24,720 bases of DNA, from assembly GCA_017391435.1 (NCBI GenBank), contig JAFOYS010000382.1, positions 1 through 24,720 on the forward strand, given 5' to 3'. The position numbers were made by a program, and so were the translations under genes. Origin of the DNA: Alistipes sp. Lineage in GTDB: Bacteria > Bacteroidota > Bacteroidia > Bacteroidales > Rikenellaceae. Of the stretch, positions 16,498 through 24,720 are shown piece by piece; position 1 is the stretch's first letter, and the number at the start of each line of letters is the position of its first letter. The notes under the pieces are model-generated. The model was not told the DNA's origin. It searched no databases and saw only the letters and a program-made list of their open reading frames with translations.

Positions 16498-17793
16498 ATG
16501 AAGAGATTTTTATTTGTTATTTCGTTGCTCTTTGCCTCTACTGCTTTTGCACAGACTATGCGAGAGCAGATTGCTGCAAATCCTAACTTGGCTGGCGGTA
16601 TCTATACAGCCTATATGGTAACAGAGCAGACTCCTGTAGCGCCTCCAAAGGGTTACAAGCCATTCTATATTTCACACTATGGCAGACACGGCTCTCGCTA
16701 TCAGACAGCGCAAGAGAAGTACGATCAGCCAGCACAGCTCCTTGATCAGGCATATAAGGATGGTAAACTTACAGAGCTCGGTGTTAGCCTTATGCAGCGT
16801 GTGAAGGTTATTGCTCAGGACGCACATATGCGTGCTGGAGACCTCTCTCCACGAGGCGAGAGAGAGCATCGTGGTATTGCTGAGCGTATGGCAACTCTTT
16901 ATCCAGAGGTCTTTACTGCAAAGAATAGAAATAATATCACCTGTTTCTCATCTCCATCAGTTCGTAGCGTGATTAGTATGGCGGCCTTCACTGAGCGATT
17001 GAAGGAGATTCACCCTGCGCTAAATATTACTCGCTACGCAAGTAATCACGACATCCATATTACTCGCCCAGAGAAGAATATGGATACCTTCTACAAGACA
17101 GCCCGCACAATGGCTAAAAAGTATCAGCAGCAGCATACTGATGACAAGGCCTTTATATGCCGTCTGTTTAATGACTATGATTATGCCTTTGACCAGATCT
17201 GCAAGGTTTATAATAGTACTGATACTCACCTCTTTATGGGTAATATGCACGACTTGGCAATGATTGTCCAGAATTTTGACAATCTGCCAGAGTTGCACGA
17301 TATCTTTACTGAGCCAGAGCGCTATCAGATGTGGCACCTTTTTAACATTCGCCGCTATCTTACATATGGCCCTTCTATTGACTTTGGAGATGTTCGTAAT
17401 CAGGACGGTAAACTACTGTTGAGAGATATTATTGAGCGCGCAGATGATGTTGTCTCTGGTAAGGCTGCAGACCAGGCAGCTACACTTCGTTTCGGCCACG
17501 ACTCTGCGGTAATTCCGTTGTTGGCAATTATGCACGCTGAGGGTTGTGATGGTCGCGTCTCTTTTGCAGAGATTGAGAGACTGCCTGAGGTTTGGTGCGA
17601 TAGCCGTATTACATCTATGTCTGTCAATGTACAGTTTATCTTCTATCGTAACAAGAAGGGTGATGTTCTTGTCCGTATGCTGCACAGCGAGCGAGATATA
17701 AAAATTCCTGTCAAAACAGATAATTATCCATTCTATCGCTGGGAGGACTTTAAGGCCTACTGCCTGTCACAGTGCCGACCAGAGGCTCGATAG
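16498..17793 (+). CDS. Secreted histidine acid phosphatase
   Basis: This 431-residue protein has a signal peptide (1-19, ending AFAQ) and the branch-2 histidine phosphatase fold. The nucleophile loop is Arg63-His64-Gly65 in SHYGRHGSRY, where the His takes the phosphoryl group. The distal acid/base pair is His334-Asp335 in FGHDSAVIPL. The family includes phytases, glucose-1-phosphatases and MINPP-type inositol phosphate phosphatases; the HD pair here differs from the HAE of MINPP enzymes. The substrate is unknown, probably small phosphate esters in the periplasm. LSPRGEREHRGIAERM (116-131) is the conserved substrate-side helix. The gene has its own promoter, divergent from oxyR, and no clear terminator before trpS. 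Confidence 0.9.
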   Translation: MKRFLFVISLLFASTAFAQTMREQIAANPNLAGGIYTAYMVTEQTPVAPPKGYKPFYISHYGRHGSRYQTAQEKYDQPAQLLDQAYKDGKLTELGVSLMQRVKVIAQDAHMRAGDLSPRGEREHRGIAERMATLYPEVFTAKNRNNITCFSSPSVRSVISMAAFTERLKEIHPALNITRYASNHDIHITRPEKNMDTFYKTARTMAKKYQQQHTDDKAFICRLFNDYDYAFDQICKVYNSTDTHLFMGNMHDLAMIVQNFDNLPELHDIFTEPERYQMWHLFNIRRYLTYGPSIDFGDVRNQDGKLLLRDIIERADDVVSGKAADQAATLRFGHDSAVIPLLAIMHAEGCDGRVSFAEIERLPEVWCDSRITSMSVNVQFIFYRNKKGDVLVRMLHSERDIKIPVKTDNYPFYRWEDFKAYCLSQCRPEAR

Positions 17794-17805
17794 TTAGATA
17801 CCGTC

Positions 17806-17836
17806 TTGCATTTTTGAATTCTTGTATTTATCTTTG
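17806..17836 (+). promoter_or_regulatory. Predicted trpS promoter
   Basis: TATCTTTG (17829-17836) is the same -7 box as before lon and valS. TTG (17806-17808) lies 20 bases upstream. Transcription would start near 17843, about 26 bases before the ATG at 17869. Confidence 0.6.
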
Positions 17837-17853
17837 TAGTTTAAATGCACTAA

Positions 17854-18996
<1,143 letters not shown>

Positions 18997-19002
18997 CATA
19001 CA

Positions 19003-20814
19003 ATGGAGATTATTGAAGAGTCCAAATATATCAAACCAGCAGGTAGAGAGAAGATCTACCGCTGGTTTTTGCGCCTAACACAGCGACTTAGTGAGCGACA
19101 GATGCTCGCTATACTTGCTGTGGTTGTTGGTGCGCTGGCGGGTCTGGGTACATATCTTTTTGAGGTCTTGTTGCACCTAATTAAGGATTGTCTGGTCAAC
19201 TGGTTTGATGTTGATACTTTTCATATTCTCTACCTGATTTATCCCGGTATAGGAATTGTTCTTGCCACACTCTTTGTTAAATATATTGTCAAAGATAATA
19301 TCTCGGAGGGTGTGACGCGAGTACTATATGCAATGTCAAGTCGTGGCTCACGCATTGCTGGCCATAACTGCTGGACATCTGTAGTAGGTGGAGCAACAAC
19401 AATCGGTTTTGGAGGCTCTGTAGGTCCTGAGGCACCTATTGTGCTTACAGGTGCTGCTATTGGCTCAAATGTTGGTAAGCTCGCCAAGCTAAACTATCGC
19501 AATATCACACTTTTACTCTGTTGTGGCGCGGGTGCTGCTGTGGCGTCAATCTTCAAGGCTCCTATTACGGGCGTGGTCTTTGTGCTTGAGATTCTTATGC
19601 TCGACATTACCTCTGCAAGTGTTATTCCGCTGCTTATATCATCTATTACTGCGACAACACTTGCAATTGTGCTTCGTGGCTGGGATCCAATTATCTCTGT
19701 AACACTCTCTGCTTCAGATGCCTTTCAGATTAAGCAGATACCACTCTTTATTCTTCTTGGATGTATATGTGGCGCTGTGTCATACTACTTTACAAGTGCC
19801 AATGCGCTGATTGGAAAAAGAGTTGGTGCTATTAAGAATCAGTACAAGAAGTGGCTTATTGGTGGTGGAGTCTTAGGTCTGCTGATATTCCTCTTTCCAC
19901 CTCTTTATGGTGAGGGATATGAGGCTTTTGTGTCACTTATGCACGGCGATAAGCAGACAATCTTTGAGCGTTCGCTCTTCTACTCTTTTAAGGATATAGA
20001 TTGGGTAGTGCTGATTTACATCATCGCCACAATGCTCTTTAAGGTTATTGCTACAGCTACAACAAACGCCTCTGGTGGTGTTGGAGGAACATTTGCTCCA
20101 TCTCTCTTTGTGGGTGCATTTACCGGTGCATCGTTAGCGCTGTTCTGCCAACTTTGCTTTGGTTGGGATATATCAATAGCCTCATTTACCCTTGTTGGTA
20201 TGGCAGGTGTTATGGCGGGTGTTATGAATGCTCCGCTAACATCAATATTCCTTATTGCTGAGTTGTCAAATGGCTATGGTCTATTTATCCCGCTGATGAT
20301 TGTTGCTTGTATAGCTTTTGCTGTAGGTTACTATCTTGATCCAGACTCTATCTATACAAAGCGTCTTAGAGTTAAGGGTGAGCTGCTGACCCACGATAAG
20401 GATAAGTCTGTACTTGTCTTTTTGAAACTTGATGAGCTTATGGAGACCGACTTTGTGCGCCTGCGTGAGAGTGCAACTCTTGGCGATGTGGTCTCTATTA
20501 TCACTACTGCGCGAAGAAATATATTCCCGGTAATCGATAATTTTGGTCATCTGCTTGGTATTGTTCAGCTTGATGATTTGCGTGAGGATATGTTCAAGCA
20601 CGAGAAGTGGGGCAACTCTATTACCACCTATATGATTCAGCCGCCAGATAGAATACTTGAAAAGGAGCAGATTCAGGAGGTGCTTCCGCGTTTTGATAAT
20701 AACCACACTTGGATGTTACCTGTTGTAGATAAGGAGAATCGTTTTAAGGGCTTTATCTCTAAGTCCAGAATACTTAATGCTTATAGAGAACAACTTGTAA
20801 ATATTTCACAATAA
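19003..20814 (+). CDS. ClC-family chloride channel or transporter with CBS domains
   Basis: A 603-residue membrane protein with about ten hydrophobic helices (35-455) and two C-terminal CBS domains (about 465-600). The gating glutamate is Glu143 in GFGGSVGPEAPIV, and the anion-site loop GGVGGTFAPSLFVGAF is clear. The first anion-binding loop, usually GSGIPE, is replaced by NISEGVTRV near 99-106. At the internal proton-glutamate position the sequence is VLEILML, so Ile197 follows Glu196 where proton-coupled E. coli ClC has Glu-Glu. This could mean channel behaviour, though some transporters without that glutamate still move protons. CBS domains may bind nucleotides for control. Its stop overlaps the start of the next gene as TAATG. 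Confidence 0.9.
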   Translation: MEIIEESKYIKPAGREKIYRWFLRLTQRLSERQMLAILAVVVGALAGLGTYLFEVLLHLIKDCLVNWFDVDTFHILYLIYPGIGIVLATLFVKYIVKDNISEGVTRVLYAMSSRGSRIAGHNCWTSVVGGATTIGFGGSVGPEAPIVLTGAAIGSNVGKLAKLNYRNITLLLCCGAGAAVASIFKAPITGVVFVLEILMLDITSASVIPLLISSITATTLAIVLRGWDPIISVTLSASDAFQIKQIPLFILLGCICGAVSYYFTSANALIGKRVGAIKNQYKKWLIGGGVLGLLIFLFPPLYGEGYEAFVSLMHGDKQTIFERSLFYSFKDIDWVVLIYIIATMLFKVIATATTNASGGVGGTFAPSLFVGAFTGASLALFCQLCFGWDISIASFTLVGMAGVMAGVMNAPLTSIFLIAELSNGYGLFIPLMIVACIAFAVGYYLDPDSIYTKRLRVKGELLTHDKDKSVLVFLKLDELMETDFVRLRESATLGDVVSIITTARRNIFPVIDNFGHLLGIVQLDDLREDMFKHEKWGNSITTYMIQPPDRILEKEQIQEVLPRFDNNHTWMLPVVDKENRFKGFISKSRILNAYREQLVNISQ

Positions 20815-21464
20815 TGGGCAAAATAAAGTTAGTAATGCTCGACTTTGATGGCACTATTGCCGACTCTTTTGCCAGCGTGATTAGCTGCGCTGGAAAGATG
20901 TGTAAAGATGCCGGAATACCTTTTGATAAGAGCGTTATTGAGAACAATATGGGATGTACTACAGAGAGCTGTATTTCGCTTATCTCTGGTAGTTCTGACC
21001 CTGAGGTTATTGAGCGACTTACAGCGGCTTATAATGTAATTTATAGAAGAGAGGGTCTTGATATGATAGAGCTCTTTGATGGCGTTCTGGATACTGTAAA
21101 GAGCCTCCACCAGAAGGGTGTAAAGTTCGCTATCACATCAAATAATGTCGTTCCGGCAATCTCTTATGTTGTTGAGAGATTGGGACTTATGCCTTATTTA
21201 GACTGTATCGTTGGCGTTGAGTGCGTAGAGCACGGAAAACCAGAGCCAGATATCGCTTTTGAGGCCTTGCGTCGTACAGGTGTTTCGCCAGACGAGGCTG
21301 TTGCCGTTGGTGATTCTGTCTTTGATATGAGTATGGGTCGCGGAGCGGGATGTCACTGCTGCGGTGTGAGCTACGGCTGTGATAGTGTTGAAACTCTAAC
21401 CAAGAATGGCGCGGAGTGGGTTATTGATAGCTTCTGTGAATTGGAGAAAATTGTACTCGGATAA
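20814..21464 (+). CDS. HAD-family phosphatase, phosphoglycolate phosphatase-like
   Basis: A 216-residue cytoplasmic hydrolase with the four HAD motifs: Asp10 and Asp12 in LDFDGTIADS, TSNN near 107-110, the Lys in EHGKPEPD, and GDSVFDM. A helical cap lies between about 18 and 85. This layout is that of Gph-type enzymes, which remove phosphate from 2-phosphoglycolate, but many relatives act on other small phosphates and the substrate is not fixed by sequence. It overlaps the ClC gene before it and rnhA after it by TAATG at both ends, so it is probably translated with them. Confidence 0.88.
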   Translation: MGKIKLVMLDFDGTIADSFASVISCAGKMCKDAGIPFDKSVIENNMGCTTESCISLISGSSDPEVIERLTAAYNVIYRREGLDMIELFDGVLDTVKSLHQKGVKFAITSNNVVPAISYVVERLGLMPYLDCIVGVECVEHGKPEPDIAFEALRRTGVSPDEAVAVGDSVFDMSMGRGAGCHCCGVSYGCDSVETLTKNGAEWVIDSFCELEKIVLG

Positions 21465-21925
21465 TGGCTGCACCTGTAATTACAATCTATACTGACGGCT
21501 CGTCTCTTGGTAACCCTGGTAAGGGAGGTTATGGTGTGGTGCTTATTAGCGGACCGCATCGTAAGGAGCTCTCTGCAGGCTTCCGACTGACAACAAACAA
21601 TCGTATGGAGCTGATGGCAGTATGCGTTGCACTTGAGGCGTTGAAATTCGAGGGCTCTGAGGTTACTATCTATTCCGATTCTAAGTATGTGGTTGATGCA
21701 GTGACTCAGCGTTGGGTCTTTGGCTGGGCAAAAAAGGGCTTCAGTGGTAAGAAAAACCCCGATTTATGGATGCGCTTTCTTACTGTTTACCGTAAGCACA
21801 ATGTCCGTTTTGTCTGGGTAAAAGGTCACGCAGAGACCGTTGAGAATAACCGTTGTGATACTCTTGCAGTTGCTGCGGCAAACGGTGCGGTGCTTCTTGA
21901 GGATACGGGATACCAACCAGAATAA
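21464..21925 (+). CDS. rnhA: Ribonuclease HI
   Basis: RNase HI cuts the RNA strand of RNA-DNA hybrids during replication and R-loop removal. The 153-residue protein carries the four catalytic acids: Asp11 in YTDGSSLGNPG, Glu49 in NNRMEL, Asp72 in YSDSKYV and Asp132 in NNRCDTLA, with His122 in VKGHAE. The basic handle region (AKKGFSGKKNPDLW, 89-102) of E. coli RNase HI is present. Length and spacing match the E. coli enzyme (155). Its ATG overlaps the stop of the HAD gene, and a hairpin terminator follows. Confidence 0.96.
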   Translation: MAAPVITIYTDGSSLGNPGKGGYGVVLISGPHRKELSAGFRLTTNNRMELMAVCVALEALKFEGSEVTIYSDSKYVVDAVTQRWVFGWAKKGFSGKKNPDLWMRFLTVYRKHNVRFVWVKGHAETVENNRCDTLAVAAANGAVLLEDTGYQPE

Positions 21926-21928
21926 AAT

Positions 21929-21958
21929 AGGCTTCGCAACTGCGAAGCCTAATCTTTT
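21929..21958. terminator. Hairpin terminator between rnhA and tsaE
   Basis: AGGCTTCGCA (21929-21938) pairs perfectly with TGCGAAGCCT (21941-21950), followed by AATCTTTT. The innermost pairs probably open to form the loop. It sits between converging genes with an AAAATAG stretch on the other side, so it may serve both. Confidence 0.88.
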
Positions 21959-21973
21959 ATAGAGTGGGGCTAC

Positions 21974-22387
21974 TTAGTCAATAATAAACTTTCGTGTGGT
22001 AGGGTCGATAATCTCAATTCGCACAACCATAGTGTTGTCAGGTAGAAGCTGCTCAACCTTCTCAGGCCACTCTACAAGACAGAGGTCGCCAGAATAGAAA
22101 TACTCCTCATATCCCATATCAAAGGCCTCGCCTATGGAGTTAATGCGATAGAAATCAAAGTGGTAAACCGCCTGCTCGTTAGCCGTATAGTATTGATTTA
22201 CAAGTGCAAAAGTAGGACTTGTTACTGTGTCTTGTGAGCCAGTGCGCTCCATTATTGCGCTGATAAGTGTTGTCTTTCCCGCACCCATAGGGGCAAAAAA
22301 TGCAACAACATTTCTGCCATCAAGTGACTCCAAGACGGCATCGGCCACCTTGTCCAAATCTGATAGAGAGTCAATTATAATCTCCAT
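21974..22387 (-). CDS. tsaE: TsaE, ATPase of tRNA t6A synthesis
   Basis: TsaE works with TsaB and TsaD to add threonylcarbamoyl to A37 of tRNAs that read ANN codons; its ATPase drives turnover. The 137-residue protein has Walker A APMGAGKTT (32-40, with Lys38 and Thr39), then SPTFALVNQY, HFDFYRI and LVEWPEK, all hallmarks of the family. The length is typical (E. coli 153). It starts one base after the barrel gene stop (TAATATG), so it is likely translated from the barrel transcript. Confidence 0.96.
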   Translation of the reverse strand: MEIIIDSLSDLDKVADAVLESLDGRNVVAFFAPMGAGKTTLISAIMERTGSQDTVTSPTFALVNQYYTANEQAVYHFDFYRINSIGEAFDMGYEEYFYSGDLCLVEWPEKVEQLLPDNTMVVRIEIIDPTTRKFIID

Positions 22388-22388
22388 A

Positions 22389-22892
22389 TTAGAACATTAT
22401 ACCAATTTTAACCTGTACAGAGCCCATAGATGGTTTGCCCAGGTCAATATTGTTTACCTTCTGCATATTGTATCCAACCTGAGCCTTGAAAACACCCCAG
22501 ACAATACCTACGGCAGGGGCAATTGTAAGACCAGCGTCGTTGTCTATATCACCAGTAACGCCAACACCCATACCAACATCGCAACTAATAAATGGACTAA
22601 CCTTCTCAGAGACAGGGTAGTAACCCTTAAGGTTTAGGTATACAGGTACAATAGCCTCGCTACTATCGTCAAAGTTGTAGTAGAAGTCAAAACCTGCACC
22701 AATACCTGTAGAGAAGTATTTTCCAACCTTTATACCCTGGATGGTGTGGATATTTACTCGCTCTGAGGCGCTCTTTCCAATACCAAAAGAGTAACCCAGA
22801 TCAACCTCGCCCTGATATGAAACTATACCCTTGGCACTTGCCATACCGACAGCCAATGTAAGTAGTCCAAAAAGTAGATATATTCTTTTCAT
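22389..22892 (-). CDS. Small outer-membrane beta-barrel protein
   Basis: A 167-residue protein with a signal peptide (1-20, ending MASA) and then alternating hydrophobic/polar strands rich in Gly and aromatic residues, such as VDLGYSFGIG, GIGAGFDFYYNF, VYLNLKGYY and AQVGYNMQKV. It ends in VQVKIGIMF, with the C-terminal Phe that the barrel assembly machinery recognises. The size suggests an eight-strand barrel of the OmpA/OmpX kind. Its function is unknown. It has its own promoter and precedes tsaE by one base. Confidence 0.85.
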   Translation of the reverse strand: MKRIYLLFGLLTLAVGMASAKGIVSYQGEVDLGYSFGIGKSASERVNIHTIQGIKVGKYFSTGIGAGFDFYYNFDDSSEAIVPVYLNLKGYYPVSEKVSPFISCDVGMGVGVTGDIDNDAGLTIAPAVGIVWGVFKAQVGYNMQKVNNIDLGKPSMGSVQVKIGIMF

Positions 22893-22916
22893 AACCTCAA
22901 TATGTTAATGTTTTGG

Positions 22917-22947
22917 CAAATATAATAAAAATCGTGCAAAACACAAA
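22917..22947 (-). promoter_or_regulatory. Predicted promoter of the barrel gene
   Basis: On the minus strand TATATTTG (22924-22917) matches the -7 consensus and TTTG (22947-22944) lies 19 bases upstream. The leader would be about 20 bases. Confidence 0.65.
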
Positions 22948-22970
22948 AATCATTAGATTAAAAATCTAAT
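22943..22970 (-). terminator. Possible weak terminator after the HAD hydrolase gene
   Basis: ATTAGATT (22952-22959) and AATCTAAT (22963-22970) form a perfect 8-bp stem with an AAA loop, overlapping the HAD stop codon. On the minus strand GATTTTTGTGTTTT follows. The stem is A/T-rich and so weak. Confidence 0.45.
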
Positions 22971-23521
22971 ACAACCTTAAAGTATGCAGCTCCGGATGCC
23001 TCTGCAGCGGCAAGTCCAATCTCAGAATCCTCAAAAATAATTGTCTGAGCAGCAGTTACACCCGCCATCTCCATAGCCTTTATAAAACAGTCTGGCGCAG
23101 GTTTTGAAATGGCGACATCATCAGATGATAGTAGCCCATCTATCTGATTTTCAATGCCTAAGTACTTCATTGCATTGGTGATGTTGCTAATATGGCCTGT
23201 AGATACAATCATTGCTTTGCCGCCATTTGCTCTAAATTGCTGGACAAAGTCCCACAGTGGTTTATTCAGTGTAACCATATCAAAATGGGTGGGGTAGATT
23301 GCCACCTTTCGCTCGCGTATGCGCTTCATCTGCACTGGGTCAGTAATGCCAATGTCAGCAAGAAACTCGGGGCAGCGTAGGCCGAAGTACCTCTTGCGAT
23401 ACTCCTCCATTGTGATTGTTATGCCCTCTTCGGCAAGCGCTTCAATATACGATGTAGCATTTGCTCGTCCTGTATTTGCTACAGTGCCGTCAAAATCAAG
23501 TAGTAGTAGTTTTATCTCCAT
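22958..23521 (-). CDS. HAD-family hydrolase, beta-phosphoglucomutase-like
   Basis: A 187-residue HAD protein with Asp9 and Asp11 in LDFDGTVANT, STGH as motif II near 107-110, SKPAPD with the motif III lysine, and FEDSEIGLAAAEASG as motif IV. The cap is small (about 17-80). The FEDSxxG motif is typical of beta-phosphoglucomutase and sugar-phosphatase relatives, but the size is at the short end and the substrate is unknown. It is not KdsC, which lacks this kind of cap and starts with a DVDGxLTDG motif. The start overlaps the M23 stop as TAATG. Confidence 0.85.
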   Translation of the reverse strand: MEIKLLLLDFDGTVANTGRANATSYIEALAEEGITITMEEYRKRYFGLRCPEFLADIGITDPVQMKRIRERKVAIYPTHFDMVTLNKPLWDFVQQFRANGGKAMIVSTGHISNITNAMKYLGIENQIDGLLSSDDVAISKPAPDCFIKAMEMAGVTAAQTIIFEDSEIGLAAAEASGAAYFKVVLDF

Positions 23522-24438
23522 TAGTCAAATGATTGCATTCCCGACTGTGCTATGCGGAGCATCTTCTGATACTCGTCGGGTGTAAGTTCCATAAAAAAGT
23601 AGTGAATAGGATCCACTCTCATACCCTCATATCTAACCTCATAGTGTAGGTGTGGAGATAGCGAGAGGCCTGAGTTGCCCGATAGCGCAATAATATCTCC
23701 TCGGCGCACCTTCTGGCGACGCTTTACCTTTGCCTTTTGTAGGTGGCTGTATGATGTTGTGTATCCATTTCCGTGGTCTATTACAACAGTTATACCAGAT
23801 GTAGAGGTCTTGCCAAGCACCTCTTTTACAACACCATCTGCAGTGGCAAAAATACTCTCACCCTCGGGTATTGTGTAGTCTACACCCTGATGAGATTGTA
23901 GCGTGCGATAGAATGGGTGCATAAGCATACCGTAACCAGCAGTAAGCAGTGTCAGCTGATGGTTAATTACAGGTTGAATAGATGGTATATTGTTGCTCTT
24001 ATTTGCTAACGAATCAAGTCTACTCTGTAGAGTAGAGTAGGTCTGGTCTAATTGTGTAAGTAGCTGCTCAAGATTGTCGGTCTGTGTCCTGAGATTTTTG
24101 AGCATACGACCCTTAGTCTGGTTTAGTAGTTTTTCGTGTAGTGCAACTCGCTGCTGCTCGTAGTCGGAGTTAAAGTCGTAAGGTGTTGATTCAAAGAGTA
24201 TTCCGAAGATATTTCTATCTCGCTCAATGACATTGTTTACCACCATATTTAGTGAGTCATATCTTGCGCTCAGAGCCTGATATTCAGCCCTCATTTTGTC
24301 TGTTGAGTGGCGTAGTTCATACTCGGCAGGAGTGTCAAAAAGTAGTGAGAAAATAGCAAAATATACCACCGCAGCACCTACCCAAGTGAGCAGTGTTGTG
24401 ACAAATTTTGTAATCTTATTTTTAGGTTTTCGTGCCAT
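23521..24438 (-). CDS. Membrane-anchored M23 peptidase (LytM domain)
   Basis: A 305-residue cell-wall peptidase. A basic N-terminus leads to a single membrane segment (about 12-33), then a coiled-coil-like region (45-150) and the LytM domain (165-280). The zinc site is complete: His183 and Asp187 in HQGVDY, with His263 and His265 in SPHLHYEV; His232 in YSHL is the usual helper. It should therefore be an active endopeptidase that cuts peptidoglycan cross-links in the periplasm, unlike degenerate EnvC/NlpD-type activators. The next upstream gene is a second M23 protein, 5 bases away, and the HAD gene overlaps its stop. Confidence 0.92.
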   Translation of the reverse strand: MARKPKNKITKFVTTLLTWVGAAVVYFAIFSLLFDTPAEYELRHSTDKMRAEYQALSARYDSLNMVVNNVIERDRNIFGILFESTPYDFNSDYEQQRVALHEKLLNQTKGRMLKNLRTQTDNLEQLLTQLDQTYSTLQSRLDSLANKSNNIPSIQPVINHQLTLLTAGYGMLMHPFYRTLQSHQGVDYTIPEGESIFATADGVVKEVLGKTSTSGITVVIDHGNGYTTSYSHLQKAKVKRRQKVRRGDIIALSGNSGLSLSPHLHYEVRYEGMRVDPIHYFFMELTPDEYQKMLRIAQSGMQSFD

Positions 24439-24443
24439 ATTTG

Positions 24444-24720
24444 CTACTCTGTTTCAAGGTCGGTGTGCTTCATCTTCTCCATCAACATCTTATACTCGTC
24501 TGAGCTCATATTGCGGTTGAAGTAGTTTACTGGATTTACGTGACGGCCCATATAAATTACCTCATAGTGCAAGTGTGGACCGGTAGATCCACCAGTAGAA
24601 CCTACAAGACCGATTAGCTGTCCTCTGCTAACGCGATCACCCTCCTTGACTAAAATTCTGTCAAGATGGGCATATCGTGTCTGATAGCCAAACTCGTGGT
24701 TCAGTAGTATCTGCTGACCA
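24444..24720 (-). CDS. M23 peptidase (partial, N-terminus off window)
   Basis: I translated 91 codons from the right edge to TAG at 24444-24446. They are the C-terminal half of a LytM domain: YAHLDRI supplies the helper His, GDRVSRGQLIGLVGSTG the following strands, and GPHLHYEV the HxH zinc ligands, then NPVNYF and a charged tail. It ends 5 bases before the next M23 gene. The tails are similar (MELTPDEYQKMLRIAQ in one, MSSDEYKMLMEKM in the other), so the two are likely tandem duplicates. The first zinc ligands are outside the window. Confidence 0.88.
   Translation of the reverse strand, partial: GQQILLNHEFGYQTRYAHLDRILVKEGDRVSRGQLIGLVGSTGGSTGPHLHYEVIYMGRHVNPVNYFNRNMSSDEYKMLMEKMKHTDLETE

Noticed and set aside
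22958..23521. The HAD hydrolase as the missing KdsC
   Set aside because: KdsC is a cap-less HAD with a DVDGxLTDG start; this protein has a cap and a beta-phosphoglucomutase-like motif IV.

Overview
The window reads as chromosomal DNA of a Gram-negative member of the Bacteroidota, most likely order Bacteroidales. The reasons are Kdo (lipopolysaccharide core) synthesis genes, several secreted or outer-membrane proteins, and promoters of the Bacteroidota type (TAnnTTTG near -7 with TTG/TTTG 19-23 bases upstream) before six genes. Codon use is strongly biased (GAG over GAA, AAG over AAA). The genus cannot be set from the sequence; an Alistipes-like or related gut lineage is only a guess. I see no rRNA, tRNA, CRISPR array, insertion sequence, phage gene or attachment site. 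No gap between genes exceeds about 200 bases.

Region 1 (1-11739, all minus strand) is a run of nine closely packed genes that may form one long operon. Transcription runs lon, kdsB, a secreted GH2 glycosidase, a small exported protein of unknown function, kdsA, kdsD, a GlpT-type organophosphate antiporter, a UbiD-family decarboxylase, and a membrane-anchored helix-hairpin-helix protein cut by the window edge. Three of the four enzymes that make CMP-Kdo from ribulose-5-phosphate are here (KdsD, KdsA, KdsB); KdsC is not. The unknown gene has foreign-looking codon use and a 23-bp tandem duplication across its start.

Region 2 (11740-16497) begins with a divergent lon/valS promoter region. valS follows on the plus strand and ends at a strong hairpin terminator. 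Then oxyR and a secreted glycerophosphodiester phosphodiesterase form a minus-strand pair.

Region 3 (16498-21960, plus strand) has a secreted histidine acid phosphatase on its own promoter, divergent from oxyR. After it comes trpS-ClC channel-rnhA with a HAD phosphatase, coupled by two TAATG stop/start overlaps and ended by a hairpin terminator.

Region 4 (21974-24720, minus strand) holds tsaE behind a small outer-membrane barrel gene with its own promoter, then a HAD hydrolase and two tandem M23 peptidases, the last cut by the window edge.

Functionally this is mainly housekeeping: two tRNA synthetases, Lon, TsaE, RNase HI, envelope synthesis and cell-wall hydrolases. A secreted diesterase, a secreted phosphatase and GlpT could together salvage phosphate or glycerol-3-phosphate (inference). 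I do not see a convincing new multi-gene system. The most unusual local feature is the 23-bp duplication at 6637-6682.
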